Assembly: GCF_014647535.1 (NCBI RefSeq)
Contig: NZ_BMPJ01000008.1
Coordinates: 1-64,000 of the forward strand
Reading direction: 5' to 3'
Source of the DNA: Thermus composti
GTDB lineage: Bacteria > Deinococcota > Deinococci > Deinococcales > Thermaceae
Length of the DNA stretch: 64,000 nt
Below the pieces are notes generated by a model. That model searched no databases, had not been told where the DNA came from, and saw nothing but the letters and a program-made list of their open reading frames with translations. The translations under genes and the position numbers were made by a program. Positions 13,875 to 22,438 of this stretch are shown one piece after another (position 1 is the first letter of the stretch; each line of letters opens with the position of its first letter).

Positions 13875-16061
13875 ATGGAGCCCGGCCTGTATCCCGTCCT
13901 GGGTCCGCCCGCCTCTGGGAAGACCACCTTCGCCCTAGGGCTCGCTCTAGAGGCTTTGGGGGAGGGGAAGCGGGTCTACTGGGTGGGGCTTCCCCACCAG
14001 CGCCCCTATGTCCTCCGTCTTCTGGGGGAAAAGGGGGCTTTCTTAGGGCTAGAGTTCCTCTCCTTCCAGGCCCTTTACTACCGGGTTTTGGCCGAGGCGG
14101 GAAGGCTTGGCCCCCTGTTGCCGGGGGCGGGCCGGGTGGCCCTGGTGGGGGAGGCCTTGCGGCTCCTCTACGGGGAGCCCGCCCCGGGGGAGGCCCGCCT
14201 CTTCGCCCGGGCCATCGCCGAGCTCAAGCGCTTCGGCCTCTCCCCTTTCGCCCTGCCCAAGGAGGGGGAGGTGGGGCGGCTTAGGCGGGTCTACCTGGCC
14301 TACGAGCGGCTTAAGAGGAAGGCCTTGGACTACGACGACGTCCGCCACCTGGCGGGCAAGGTGCCCCTAAGGCTTTTCCCCGAGCCCGGGCTTGTGGTGG
14401 TGGACGGGTTCCGGGAGGTGGGGCCTTTGGACCTGGTTTTTCTGAAGCGGCTTTCCCGAAAGGTGCCCGTCCTCCTGGCCCTGGAACTCCTTCCCGAAGG
14501 GCTTAGGCCCTGGAAGACCCTTTCCCGAAGGCCCCTGAGGCAGGAGGTCTTGGCCCTGGCCAACCCCGTGGAGGAGGTGCGCCACCTCCTCCGGGCCCTG
14601 AAGCAGGCTCTGGCCCCCAAGGACTTGGGGGGCGAGGGGCTTCGGCCCGAGGAGGTCTTGGTGGTGGCCCCCGAGGCGCGGATCCCCGGGCTTCTCCTCC
14701 TCAAGGAGGAGTTCGGCCTGCCCCTCTGGGACGGGCGGGAGCGGTCCTTGGGGGAGACGGAGGAGGGGGCGAGGCTTCTCGCCCTCCTCAACCCCTTCCC
14801 CACGGGAAGGGACCTTCTCGCCTTGGGCTTTTCCGCCTTGGGGCGGAAGGCCTTGCGCCTGGGCCTCGTGGGGGAGGAGGCCCTCTTCCGCCTGGCCCGG
14901 GAGGAGGGGCTTCTTGAGGAGTGGGAGGCCTTTAGGGCCTTGCGGACCCCCGGGGAGGACCCTTTGGCCTGGGCGGAAGAGGCCCTGGAAAGGCTTGGGA
15001 TCCGGGAAAAAGAGCCTTTCCTGGACCGGCTCCGCTACGCCCTCCGGGTGGCCCCCAAGGATCCCTTGCCCTGGTGGCGGAGCCTCCTTTTGGACGAGGC
15101 CCTTTCCCCGGGGCCCCCTGGGGGCGTGGAGGTCCTCCCTCCCCTTCGGGCCATGGGGGTGCGGGCCAAGCGGGCCTACGTCCTCTCCTTCCTCCCCGGG
15201 GCCTACGCCCTGGGGGAGCGGGAGGACTACTTCCTCTTGGAAGAACTCCGGGAAGAGGGTCTCCTCGCCCGGCTTCCCAAGAGGCTTAGGGGGCTTGACC
15301 CCCTTTTCTGGGAGGCCCTGGCCACCCGGGGGGAGGAGAACTTCCTCCTTTACCCCGAGGCGGGGCCTGGGGGGGCCTACCTGCCCCTCCGGCGGGGAAG
15401 CCGCCCCGACCCCTTGCCCCCCAGCACCCCCCTCGAGGCCCTCCCCGGGGAGGGCTTCGCCCCCCCCTGGCCCTCGGGAGGGGATGGGCTTCCCCGCCTC
15501 GAGGCCCTGAGGCGTTTTCTGGAATGCCCCTTCCGGGCCTACCTGGAGCGCTTTCCCTGGAGGGAGGAGGGCCCCTGGAGGCGGCTTGCCCGGGAGGGGA
15601 AGGCCCTGGAGGCCGATCCCCAGGTGGGGCCCTGGCTTCGGCGCCACCGGGACCACCTGGAGGGGATGCGCTTCTACACCCCTTGGCCTAGGGAGCGGTT
15701 CCTCCTCCTTCTGGACGGGGTGCGGTGGGAGGGGCGGGTCCTCCACCTCTACCGCCTCCTCCCCCAGGGGGCGGCGCCCGACCTGGAGCGGCGCTGGACG
15801 GAGTGGTACGCCCTGGGGCTTTTGCTTAGGAGGGAGGACGTGGAGGCGGTCTGGCTTTGGAGCTGGCCCTTTCTGGAGGACCCCAGGCCTTACCGGGCGA
15901 AGCCTTTCCGCAAAGGGGACCCCCTGCCCCGGCTTAAGGAGGTGCGGGAGGAGCTTAAGCGGGCCCTTGCCGGGTGGAAGAAGGGGGTTTTCCCGCCGCG
16001 GCCCGGGAGCCGGTGCTTCGCCTGTTCCTTCGCCGACATCTGTCGGAAGGAGGCCCTATGA
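13875..16061 (+). CDS. addB: AddB-like helicase/nuclease subunit
   Basis: 728 residues, partner of AddA in double-strand-break end resection. It starts with a Walker A (GPPASGKTTFALGL), then a degenerate UvrD-like helicase body. The C-terminal part keeps the four cysteines of the AddB iron-sulfur staple: one in LECPFRAYL and three in CFACSFADIC. The nuclease core between them lacks a recognisable D-x-K pair (the expected position reads VLHLYRLLPQG), so this nuclease may be inactive. It is much shorter than Bacillus AddB (about 1160 residues). TACAAT lies nine bases before the ATG; the end overlaps addA by ATGA. Confidence 0.8.
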   Translation: MEPGLYPVLGPPASGKTTFALGLALEALGEGKRVYWVGLPHQRPYVLRLLGEKGAFLGLEFLSFQALYYRVLAEAGRLGPLLPGAGRVALVGEALRLLYGEPAPGEARLFARAIAELKRFGLSPFALPKEGEVGRLRRVYLAYERLKRKALDYDDVRHLAGKVPLRLFPEPGLVVVDGFREVGPLDLVFLKRLSRKVPVLLALELLPEGLRPWKTLSRRPLRQEVLALANPVEEVRHLLRALKQALAPKDLGGEGLRPEEVLVVAPEARIPGLLLLKEEFGLPLWDGRERSLGETEEGARLLALLNPFPTGRDLLALGFSALGRKALRLGLVGEEALFRLAREEGLLEEWEAFRALRTPGEDPLAWAEEALERLGIREKEPFLDRLRYALRVAPKDPLPWWRSLLLDEALSPGPPGGVEVLPPLRAMGVRAKRAYVLSFLPGAYALGEREDYFLLEELREEGLLARLPKRLRGLDPLFWEALATRGEENFLLYPEAGPGGAYLPLRRGSRPDPLPPSTPLEALPGEGFAPPWPSGGDGLPRLEALRRFLECPFRAYLERFPWREEGPWRRLAREGKALEADPQVGPWLRRHRDHLEGMRFYTPWPRERFLLLLDGVRWEGRVLHLYRLLPQGAAPDLERRWTEWYALGLLLRREDVEAVWLWSWPFLEDPRPYRAKPFRKGDPLPRLKEVREELKRALAGWKKGVFPPRPGSRCFACSFADICRKEAL

Positions 16062-18661
16062 GGCTTTACGTGGCCTCGGCGGGGACGGGCAAGACCACCG
16101 CCTTGGTGGGAGAGATCCTAGACCGCCTGCGCCAAGGCGTCCCCTTGAGGCGCATGGCCGCCCTCACCTTCACCCGCAAGGCGGCGGAGGAGCTTCGGGA
16201 GAGGGCCCGCCAGGCGGTGGCCGCCTGGGTGGAGACCCACCCCCATGACCCCAAGGCCCAGGAGGCCGCCCGGGAGGTCTACGGGGCGGTCTTCACCACG
16301 ATCCACGGCTTTTTCGCCGAGGCCCTCCGCCACACCGCCCCGCTCCTCTCCTTGGACCCCGACTTCGCCCTCATGGACGAGCTTCTGGCCGAGGCCTTCT
16401 TCCTGGAGGAGGTCCGGAGCCTCCTCTACCTGGAGGACCAGGACCCCGCCTGGGAGGAACTCCTCCGGGAGCTTTACCGCAAGCGCCCCCTGGCGGCAAG
16501 GTTCTCCCCTTTGCCCGGGGCCGAGGAGGTGGTGGCCCTTTACGAGAGGGCCCTGGCCGCCTACCGCAGGCGCTTCGCCGAGGCCCTGGGGCCTGCGGAC
16601 CTCGAGGCCTTGGCCCTCCGCCTGGTGGAGCATCCTGGGGCGAGGAAGCGGCTTGCGGAGCGCTTTTCCCACCTTTTCCTGGACGAGTACCAGGACCTAA
16701 ACCCCGTCCAGGCCCGCTTCTTCCAGGCCTTGGAGGAGGTGGGGGTGGAGGTGGTGGCCGTGGGGGACCCCAAGCAGTCCATCTACCTCTTCCGCAACGC
16801 CCGGGTGGAGGTCTTCCGCCAGGCCCTGGCCCGGGCCGAGCGCCGGGTCCTGGACCGCACCTTCCGCCACGCCAAGACCATCGCCCGCCTCCTCAACCGC
16901 TTCGTGGCCCTCTTCCCCGAGGCGGAGCGGGTCCCGGTGGTCCCCGAGCGGGCGGAGGAGGGGCGGGTGGAGGTCCACTGGGTGGTGGGGGAGGGGGAGC
17001 TTGAGGCCAAGCGGCGGCAAGAGGCGCGCCTTTTGGCCGGGCGGCTTATGGCCCTGGCCCAGGAAGGCTACGCCTGGAGGGAGATGGCGGTTTTGGTGCG
17101 GAACCGGGCGAGCCTTGCCCCCTTGGAGCGGGCCCTTAGAGAGGCGGGGGTGCCCTACGCCCTCCGCCGGGGGCGGAGCTTCTTCACCCGCCCCGAGGTG
17201 CGGGACCTCTACCACGCCCTAAGGCTTTCCCTTCTGGAAGGCCCCCCTTCCCCGGAGGAGCGGCTTTCCCTTTTGGCCTTTCTCCGGGGGCCTTTTGTGG
17301 GCCTGGACCTAGGGGAGGTGGCCGAGGCCCTGCGGGCGGAGGACCCCGTGCCCCTCCTTCCCCCCTGGGTCCAGGAGAGGCTTCAGGCCCTCAAGGCCCT
17401 TTCCGCCCTAAGCCCCCTCGAGGCCCTGCGCCGCCTGGCCCGGGACGAGGCCTTCCTGAGGCGGCTTACCCCCAGGGCCCGGGCCAACCTGGACACCCTC
17501 CTCCTCCTGGCCGCTTCCGAGGGCTTTTCCGACCTGGAGGCCCTTTTGGACTGGCTCAAGGTGCGGACCCAAGACCCCGAGGCCGCGGAGCTCCCCGAGG
17601 GGGGGGAGGGGGTGAGCCTCCTCACGGTCCACGCCGCCAAGGGGCTGGAGTGGCGGGTGGTGGCGGTCTTTGACCTGGCCCGGGGGGACCGCCCCGAGGC
17701 ACCCCCCCTCCTGGTGGGGCCCGAGGGGGAGGTGGCCCTCAGGGGCACCCCCGCCTACCGGGACCTTAAGCGGGCCCAAGAGGCGGCCGATGAGGAGGAG
17801 GCCCTCCGCCTCCTCTACGTGGCCCTCTCCCGGGCCAGGGACGTCCTCCTCCTCACGGGAAGCGAAACCCCGAGGCCGGGCCCCTGGGTCAAGGCCCTGG
17901 CCCGGCTGGGCCTTGGGCCCAAGGGGCAGGATCCCTGGGTGCGCCGCCACCCCCTCGCCGAAGGCGCCGCCGACCTCCCCCCGCCGGCCCCAGAACCCCC
18001 TCCAAAGCCCGCCCCTTACGCCTTCTGGACCCCCGGGCCCTCCCCCTGGCCCAAGGTCTTCTCCCCGAGCGCTTTAAAGGAGGCGGAGGCCCCTTTGCCC
18101 TTGGAGGAGGCGCTGGAGGGGGTGGCCTCCGCCTACGCCCGGGCCCTCGGCACCCTGGTCCACTACGCCCTGGCCCGCCACCTGGACCCCGAGGCCCCCG
18201 CCCTCGAGGCCCTCCTCCTCCAGGAGGTGGCCTTTCCCTTTAGCCCCGAGGAGAAAAGAATCCTCCTCGCCGAGGTGCGGGCCCTCCTCCGGAACTACCG
18301 GGCCCTCCTTGGAAGCGCCCTTCCTCCCCTGGAGGCCCGGGCGGAGGACCACGCCGAGCTTCCCCTGGTCCTCCCCTGGGGGGGTACGGTCTGGTACGGG
18401 GTCCTGGACCGGCTCTACCGGGTGGGGGAAAGGTGGTACCTGGACGATTACAAAACCGACCGGGAGGTGGACCCTTCCCGCCACCGCTTCCAGCTCGCCC
18501 TCTACCGGGAGGCGGTCCGGCAGGCCTGGGGCGTGGAAGCGGAGGCCAGGCTCGTCTACCTCCGCCAAAAGGAGGTCCACCCCTTTTCCCCGGAGGCCCT
18601 GGAGGCGGCGCTAAAAGAACTCCCCGGCCTTAGGCCGGGGAGGGAAGACCAGGAGGTCTAG
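16058..18661 (+). CDS. addA: AddA-like UvrD-family helicase/nuclease
   Basis: 867 residues. Superfamily 1A motifs occur in order: ASAGTGKTTAL (Walker A), AALTFTRKAAEELRER (Ia), FLDEYQDLNPVQ (Walker B), GDPKQSIYLFRNA (III), VHAAKGLEW (V), RLLYVALSRAR (VI). The C-terminal PD-(D/E)XK nuclease has LDDYKTD with the Asp/Lys pair and a downstream Q-x3-Y, so it should be catalytic. Together with AddB it unwinds and trims double-strand ends for RecA loading. The ATG at 16058 overlaps the addB stop; its stop overlaps the convergent rpsI stop. Confidence 0.92.
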   Translation: MRLYVASAGTGKTTALVGEILDRLRQGVPLRRMAALTFTRKAAEELRERARQAVAAWVETHPHDPKAQEAAREVYGAVFTTIHGFFAEALRHTAPLLSLDPDFALMDELLAEAFFLEEVRSLLYLEDQDPAWEELLRELYRKRPLAARFSPLPGAEEVVALYERALAAYRRRFAEALGPADLEALALRLVEHPGARKRLAERFSHLFLDEYQDLNPVQARFFQALEEVGVEVVAVGDPKQSIYLFRNARVEVFRQALARAERRVLDRTFRHAKTIARLLNRFVALFPEAERVPVVPERAEEGRVEVHWVVGEGELEAKRRQEARLLAGRLMALAQEGYAWREMAVLVRNRASLAPLERALREAGVPYALRRGRSFFTRPEVRDLYHALRLSLLEGPPSPEERLSLLAFLRGPFVGLDLGEVAEALRAEDPVPLLPPWVQERLQALKALSALSPLEALRRLARDEAFLRRLTPRARANLDTLLLLAASEGFSDLEALLDWLKVRTQDPEAAELPEGGEGVSLLTVHAAKGLEWRVVAVFDLARGDRPEAPPLLVGPEGEVALRGTPAYRDLKRAQEAADEEEALRLLYVALSRARDVLLLTGSETPRPGPWVKALARLGLGPKGQDPWVRRHPLAEGAADLPPPAPEPPPKPAPYAFWTPGPSPWPKVFSPSALKEAEAPLPLEEALEGVASAYARALGTLVHYALARHLDPEAPALEALLLQEVAFPFSPEEKRILLAEVRALLRNYRALLGSALPPLEARAEDHAELPLVLPWGGTVWYGVLDRLYRVGERWYLDDYKTDREVDPSRHRFQLALYREAVRQAWGVEAEARLVYLRQKEVHPFSPEALEAALKELPGLRPGREDQEV

Positions 18662-19044
18662 CGCTTGGAGTACTGGGGCGCCCGGCGGGCCTTGTGCTTG
18701 CCGTACTTCTTGGGCTCCACCACGCGGGCGTCCCGGGTGAGGAAGCCCAAGGGCTTGAGCCTGGCCCGGTAGTCGGGGTTGTACTGGACCAGGGCCCGGG
18801 CGAGGCCCAGCTTGATGGCGTCAATCTGGCCGCTCTTGCCGCCCCCGCGCACGGTGATGTAGGCGTCAAAGCGGTCCAGGGCGTCCACCACCCGCAAGGG
18901 CTCCAGGGCGGCCACCGCCCGCACGATCCCCTGGAAGTAGTCCTGGAAGTCCAGGCCGTTTACGGTGACCTTGCCGCTTCCGGGCCTGAGGAACACCCGG
19001 GCCACCGCCTCCTTGCGCCTTCCGGTGCCGTAGTACTGCTCCAT
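18658..19044 (-). CDS. rpsI: 30S ribosomal protein S9
   Basis: 128 residues starting [19 protein letters not shown], with the family ending KKYGKHKARRAPQYSKR whose basic tail reaches the P-site tRNA. The ATG at 19044 overlaps the rplM stop by one base. A further ATG one codon upstream is less likely. Second gene of the classical rplM-rpsI pair. Confidence 0.98.
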   Translation of the reverse strand: MEQYYGTGRRKEAVARVFLRPGSGKVTVNGLDFQDYFQGIVRAVAALEPLRVVDALDRFDAYITVRGGGKSGQIDAIKLGLARALVQYNPDYRARLKPLGFLTRDARVVEPKKYGKHKARRAPQYSKR

Positions 19045-19484
19045 CACTTGACCTCCAGCTTCACGGGCTTCTGGGCCTGGTGGGGGTGGTCCGGCCCGGC
19101 GTAGATCTTGAGCCGCTTGAAGAGCTTCCGCCCCAAGGGCCCCTTGGGGAGCATGCCCTTCACCGCGTGCTCCAGTACCCGCTCGGGGTGGGTGGCCAGC
19201 ATCTTCTCCAGAGGGATCTCCTTGAGCCCCCCCGGGTAGCCGCTATAACGGGTGTAGATCTTTTGCTTGAGCTTCTTGCCGGTGACGCGGATCTTGGCGG
19301 CGTTGACCACCACCACGAAGTCGCCCATGGGGAGGTTTGGGGTCCAGTCGGGGCGGTGCTTGCCCCTGAGCAGGGTGGCGATCTGGGTGGCGAGCCGCCC
19401 TAGGGTCTTGCCCTCCGCGTCAATGAGGACCCATCGGGGCGCAACCTCTTTGGGCACGTAGGTCTTGTTCAACTCAGAAAGCAT
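19044..19484 (-). CDS. rplM: 50S ribosomal protein L13
   Basis: 146 residues, containing [41 protein letters not shown] and [13 protein letters not shown], the L13 signatures. The ATG at 19484 has a GAGGAGG nine bases upstream. It adds about six residues (MLSELN) before the KTYVPK where, as I recall, the T. thermophilus protein begins. Several residues also differ from that protein, which argues that this is another Thermus species. Divergent from pyrG with an inverted repeat between them. Confidence 0.97.
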   Translation of the reverse strand: MLSELNKTYVPKEVAPRWVLIDAEGKTLGRLATQIATLLRGKHRPDWTPNLPMGDFVVVVNAAKIRVTGKKLKQKIYTRYSGYPGGLKEIPLEKMLATHPERVLEHAVKGMLPKGPLGRKLFKRLKIYAGPDHPHQAQKPVKLEVK

Positions 19485-19558
19485 CTCCAAGGCCCTCCTC
19501 TAAGCGCATCCCCGTTCTTGACGGGGGATCGGGGGACCCCGCAAGAACGCCAAAGGAA

Positions 19559-19600
19559 ACTCTACCACATCCCAGGCCCTTTTGCCAGATGTGGTAGGCT
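19559..19600. promoter_or_regulatory. Divergent rplM / pyrG promoter region with inverted repeat
   Basis: A perfect 10-bp inverted repeat, CTACCACATC (19562-19571) and GATGTGGTAG (19588-19597), is separated by 16 bases. Each arm runs into a -10-like hexamer reading outward: TAGAGT on the minus strand (19559-19564) for rplM, and TAGGCT on the plus strand (19595-19600) eight bases before the pyrG GTG. The repeat may be an operator for a dimeric regulator or merely reflect mirrored extended -10 sites. Confidence 0.45.
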
Positions 19601-19608
19601 AGAGTCCC

Positions 19609-21255
19609 GTGAGCGGGGTTTCCCAAGGGGCCAAAAGGCCCAGAAAGTACGTGTTTATCACCGGCGGCGTGGTCTCCAGCCTGGGCAAGGGCATCCTCAC
19701 CTCCTCCCTGGGGGCCCTTTTCCGAGCCCGGGGCTACAGGGTCACGGCCATCAAGATTGACCCCTACCTCAACGTGGACGCGGGCACCATGCGCCCCTAC
19801 GAGCACGGGGAGGTCTTCGTCACCGCCGACGGGGCCGAGACCGATCTGGACATCGGCCACTACGAGCGCTTCTTGGACATGGACCTCTCCCGGGGCAACA
19901 ACCTCACCACCGGCCAGGTCTACCTCTCGGTGATTCAAAAGGAGCGCCGGGGGGAGTACCTCTCCCAGACGGTCCAGGTCATCCCCCACATCACCGACGA
20001 GATCAAGGAGAGGATCCGCAAGGTCTCCGAGGAGCAAAACGCGGAGATCGTGGTGGTGGAGGTGGGAGGAACGGTGGGGGACATAGAAAGCCTTCCCTTT
20101 CTGGAGGCCATCCGCCAGTTCCGCTTTGACGAGGGCGAGGAGAACACCTTTTACATCCACCTGACCCTGGTCCCCTACCTGGAGACCAGCGAGGAGTTCA
20201 AGACCAAGCCCACCCAGCACTCCGTGGCCACCCTAAGGGGCGTGGGGATCCAGCCCGACGCCCTGGTCCTCCGCTCCGCTAAACCGGTGCCGGAGGAGGT
20301 GCGCAAGAAGGTGGCCCTTTTCACCAACGTCCGCCCCGGCCACGTGTTTTCCAGCCCCAACGTGGAGCACCTCTACGAGGTGCCCCTTCTCCTTGAGGAG
20401 CAGGGCTTAGGCCGGGCGGTGGAGAAGGCCTTGGGCTTGGAGCCCGTCTTCCCCAACCTCTCCTTCTGGCAGGAGGCGGTGCGCATCCTGAAGCGCCCCG
20501 AGCGGACGGTGCGCATCGCCATCGCCGGGAAGTATGTGAAGATGCCGGACGCCTATCTGTCCCTCCTCGAGGCCCTGAAGCACGCGGGCATCAAAAACCG
20601 GGCCCGGGTGGAGGTGAAGTGGGTGGACGCCGAGGCCCTGGAGGCGGGGGACCTGGAGGAGGCCTTCGCCGACGTTTCCGGCATCCTGGTCCCCGGCGGC
20701 TTTGGCGTGCGGGGGATTGAGGGGAAGGTGCGGGCGGCCCAGTACGCCCGGGAGCGCAAAATCCCCTACCTGGGCATCTGCTTGGGGCTCCAGATCGCCG
20801 TGATTGAGTTCGCCCGCCACGTGGCGGGCCTCAAAGGGGCCAACTCCACGGAGTTTGATCCCTACACCCCCCACCCGGTCATTGACCTCATGCCCGAGCA
20901 ACTGGAGGTGGAGGGCCTAGGGGGCACCATGCGCCTTGGGGACTGGCCCATGCGCATCCGGGAGGGCACCCTCCTCCACCGCCTCTACGGCAAGGAGGAG
21001 GTCCTGGAACGCCACCGCCACCGCTACGAGGTGAACCCCCTTTACGTGGACAGCTTGGAGCGGGCGGGCCTTGTGGTCTCCGCCACCACCCCGGGGATGC
21101 GGGGCCGGGGGGCGGGGCTCGTGGAGGCCATAGAGCTCAAGGACCACCCCTTCTTCCTGGGTCTCCAAAGCCACCCCGAGTTCAAAAGCCGCCCCATGCG
21201 CCCCTCGCCCCCCTTCGTGGGCTTCGTGGAGGCGGCCTTGGCCTACCAGGGCTAG
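19609..21255 (+). CDS. pyrG: CTP synthase
   Basis: Amidates UTP to CTP with glutamine and ATP. The 548 residues comprise the amidoligase domain (VFITGGVVSSLGKGI with the P-loop, KIDPYLNVDAGTM, HGEVFVTADGAETDLD, EVGGTVGDIES) and a C-terminal class I glutamine amidotransferase (GGFGVRG, LGICLGLQ with the nucleophile Cys, SHPEF with the His). Length is canonical. The start is a GTG with an N-terminal extension (SGVSQGAKRP) before the conserved KYVFITGG. Confidence 0.97.
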   Translation: MSGVSQGAKRPRKYVFITGGVVSSLGKGILTSSLGALFRARGYRVTAIKIDPYLNVDAGTMRPYEHGEVFVTADGAETDLDIGHYERFLDMDLSRGNNLTTGQVYLSVIQKERRGEYLSQTVQVIPHITDEIKERIRKVSEEQNAEIVVVEVGGTVGDIESLPFLEAIRQFRFDEGEENTFYIHLTLVPYLETSEEFKTKPTQHSVATLRGVGIQPDALVLRSAKPVPEEVRKKVALFTNVRPGHVFSSPNVEHLYEVPLLLEEQGLGRAVEKALGLEPVFPNLSFWQEAVRILKRPERTVRIAIAGKYVKMPDAYLSLLEALKHAGIKNRARVEVKWVDAEALEAGDLEEAFADVSGILVPGGFGVRGIEGKVRAAQYARERKIPYLGICLGLQIAVIEFARHVAGLKGANSTEFDPYTPHPVIDLMPEQLEVEGLGGTMRLGDWPMRIREGTLLHRLYGKEEVLERHRHRYEVNPLYVDSLERAGLVVSATTPGMRGRGAGLVEAIELKDHPFFLGLQSHPEFKSRPMRPSPPFVGFVEAALAYQG

Positions 21256-22277
21256 GCCAGGGTCTGGGCGAACTGCCGGGCCACCCGGCCCGAGAAGCCC
21301 CTCTGCAGGGCGAAGCGGAGGGCTTCTTCCTCCTCCCCTTGGGTCAAGGGGCGGCCCAGGTGGTGGGCCACCGCCTTGAGGTAAAGGGCCCGGTCAAAGG
21401 GCGGGAAGGTGAGGACCAGGCCGAAGCGCTCGGAAAGGGCCAGGGTGTCCTGGAGCTCGTCCCAGGCCTTGGGGTCCTCCCCCGGCAGGGGGTTTCCCCC
21501 CAGGCGGCGCACCAGGTGGCGGCGGTTGGAGGTGGCCAGGAGGAGGACGTTTTCCGGGGCGCCCTCGAGGCTTCCTTCCAAGAGGGCCTTGAGGTGGTGG
21601 AAGGCCTCCCCCTCCGGGTCCAGGGAGAGGTCGTCCAAAAAGAGGAAAAAGCGGTGGGGGAGGAGGGAGAGCCTTTCCAAAAGGCTCTCCAGGTGGCCTA
21701 GGGCCTTGGGCTCCACCTCCACCATCCGGGCCCCTTCCAGGTGGAGGAGGCTTTTGGCGGCGGTGCTTTTGCCCGTGCCCCGGGCCCCGTAGAGGAGGGT
21801 GTGGAGGGCAGGCCTGCCCGAAAGAAAGCGGCGGGCGTTTTGCTCCAGGGCCTTTCGCTGGGCCTCGTAGCCCAAAAGCTCGTCCGGGCGGGGGAGCCTG
21901 GGCCTAGGGATGGGGTGGAGCGCCCCGTCAAAGCGGAAGGCCCGGTAAAGGGCGAAGGGCCAGGGCCCGTGGGTCTTTAGGACCTGGACCAAAGCCTCGG
22001 GGTCCCGGGTGAGGAGGGCTTTTAGCGCCGCCTCCTCCGCCGGGGTGGGGGGGCGCTCCCCGAGGCTTCCTAGGGGAAAGGCTTCCCGTCTTTCTTGGAG
22101 CCTGAGGAAACCCTCTTCCAGGTCCAGCCGGATGAGATCCAAGATCCCCGGAGTAGGCCTTAGGGCCCGCCAGGCCCAGGGGGCCTTGAGGAGGCTTTGG
22201 GCGAAGGCGTAGCCCCAGGGTTCACCCTGGGGCAGGTCCAGGTCCAAAAGCTGGGTGGGGGTTTGGGGCCAGTCCAC
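21252..22277 (-). CDS. DUF815 family AAA-type ATPase
   Basis: 341 residues. An N-terminal helical part precedes a P-loop ATPase with YGARGTGKSTAAKSLL (Walker A), FFLFLDDLSLD (Walker B), LLATSNRRHLV (sensor 1) and a C-terminal helical lid (GFSGRVARQFAQTLA), the pattern of DUF815. Function unknown; probably a cytosolic remodelling ATPase. An open frame continues upstream through the tRNA gene and is spurious. The GTG at 22277 is chosen because TATGAT (22284-22289, minus strand) lies six bases upstream. Confidence 0.85.
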   Translation of the reverse strand: MDWPQTPTQLLDLDLPQGEPWGYAFAQSLLKAPWAWRALRPTPGILDLIRLDLEEGFLRLQERREAFPLGSLGERPPTPAEEAALKALLTRDPEALVQVLKTHGPWPFALYRAFRFDGALHPIPRPRLPRPDELLGYEAQRKALEQNARRFLSGRPALHTLLYGARGTGKSTAAKSLLHLEGARMVEVEPKALGHLESLLERLSLLPHRFFLFLDDLSLDPEGEAFHHLKALLEGSLEGAPENVLLLATSNRRHLVRRLGGNPLPGEDPKAWDELQDTLALSERFGLVLTFPPFDRALYLKAVAHHLGRPLTQGEEEEALRFALQRGFSGRVARQFAQTLA

Positions 22278-22289
22278 GCCCCCATCATA

Positions 22290-22319
22290 AAAGCCCCCGG
22301 GCCTTCCCCGGGGGGCTTT
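22290..22319 (-). terminator. Intrinsic terminator of tRNA-Lys, fused to the next promoter
   Basis: On the minus strand a GC stem (AAAGCCCCCCGGG / CCCGGGGGCTTT with a short loop) ends in TTTTAT. The T-tract runs directly into the TATGAT -10 box of the DUF815 gene (22284-22289). Confidence 0.8.
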
Positions 22320-22394
22320 GGTGGGCCGCACAGGACTCGAACCTGTAACCCACCGATTAAGAGTCGGTTGCTCTACCGGTTGAGCTAGCGGCCC
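22319..22394 (-). tRNA. tRNA-Lys (anticodon CTT)
   Basis: 76 bases with the CCA tail encoded. The acceptor GGGCCGC pairs with GCGGCCC. The anticodon arm reads CCGACT-CTT-AATCGG, the T-arm is ACAGG-TTCGAGT-CCTGT, and the D-loop contains CAACCGGTAGAGC. It decodes AAG, the dominant Lys codon here. It stands alone between its own promoter and terminator. Confidence 0.96.
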
Positions 22395-22408
22395 AAACGC
22401 CAAAGGTT

Positions 22409-22438
22409 AGTCTAGCCCCCCCCCTTCCCCATTGTCAA
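22409..22438 (-). promoter_or_regulatory. tRNA-Lys promoter
   Basis: On the minus strand TTGACA (22433-22438), an 18-base spacer containing a run of nine G, and TAGACT (22409-22414). The -35 hexamer overlaps the stop codon of the thiamine pyrophosphokinase gene. Confidence 0.75.

Noticed and set aside
14367-15746. 459-codon open frame opposite addB
   Set aside because: Pro/Gly-rich shadow; the sense frame carries the P-loop and iron-sulfur cysteines.
22290-22319. TPP riboswitch or other leader element near the thiamine genes
   Set aside because: The structure is a simple terminator of tRNA-Lys; the ABC ATPase start is leaderless and has no room for a riboswitch.
22197-22388. Plus-strand frame ending across tRNA-Lys
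   Set aside because: Spurious translation of a tRNA gene; the same applies to the upstream extension of the DUF815 frame.
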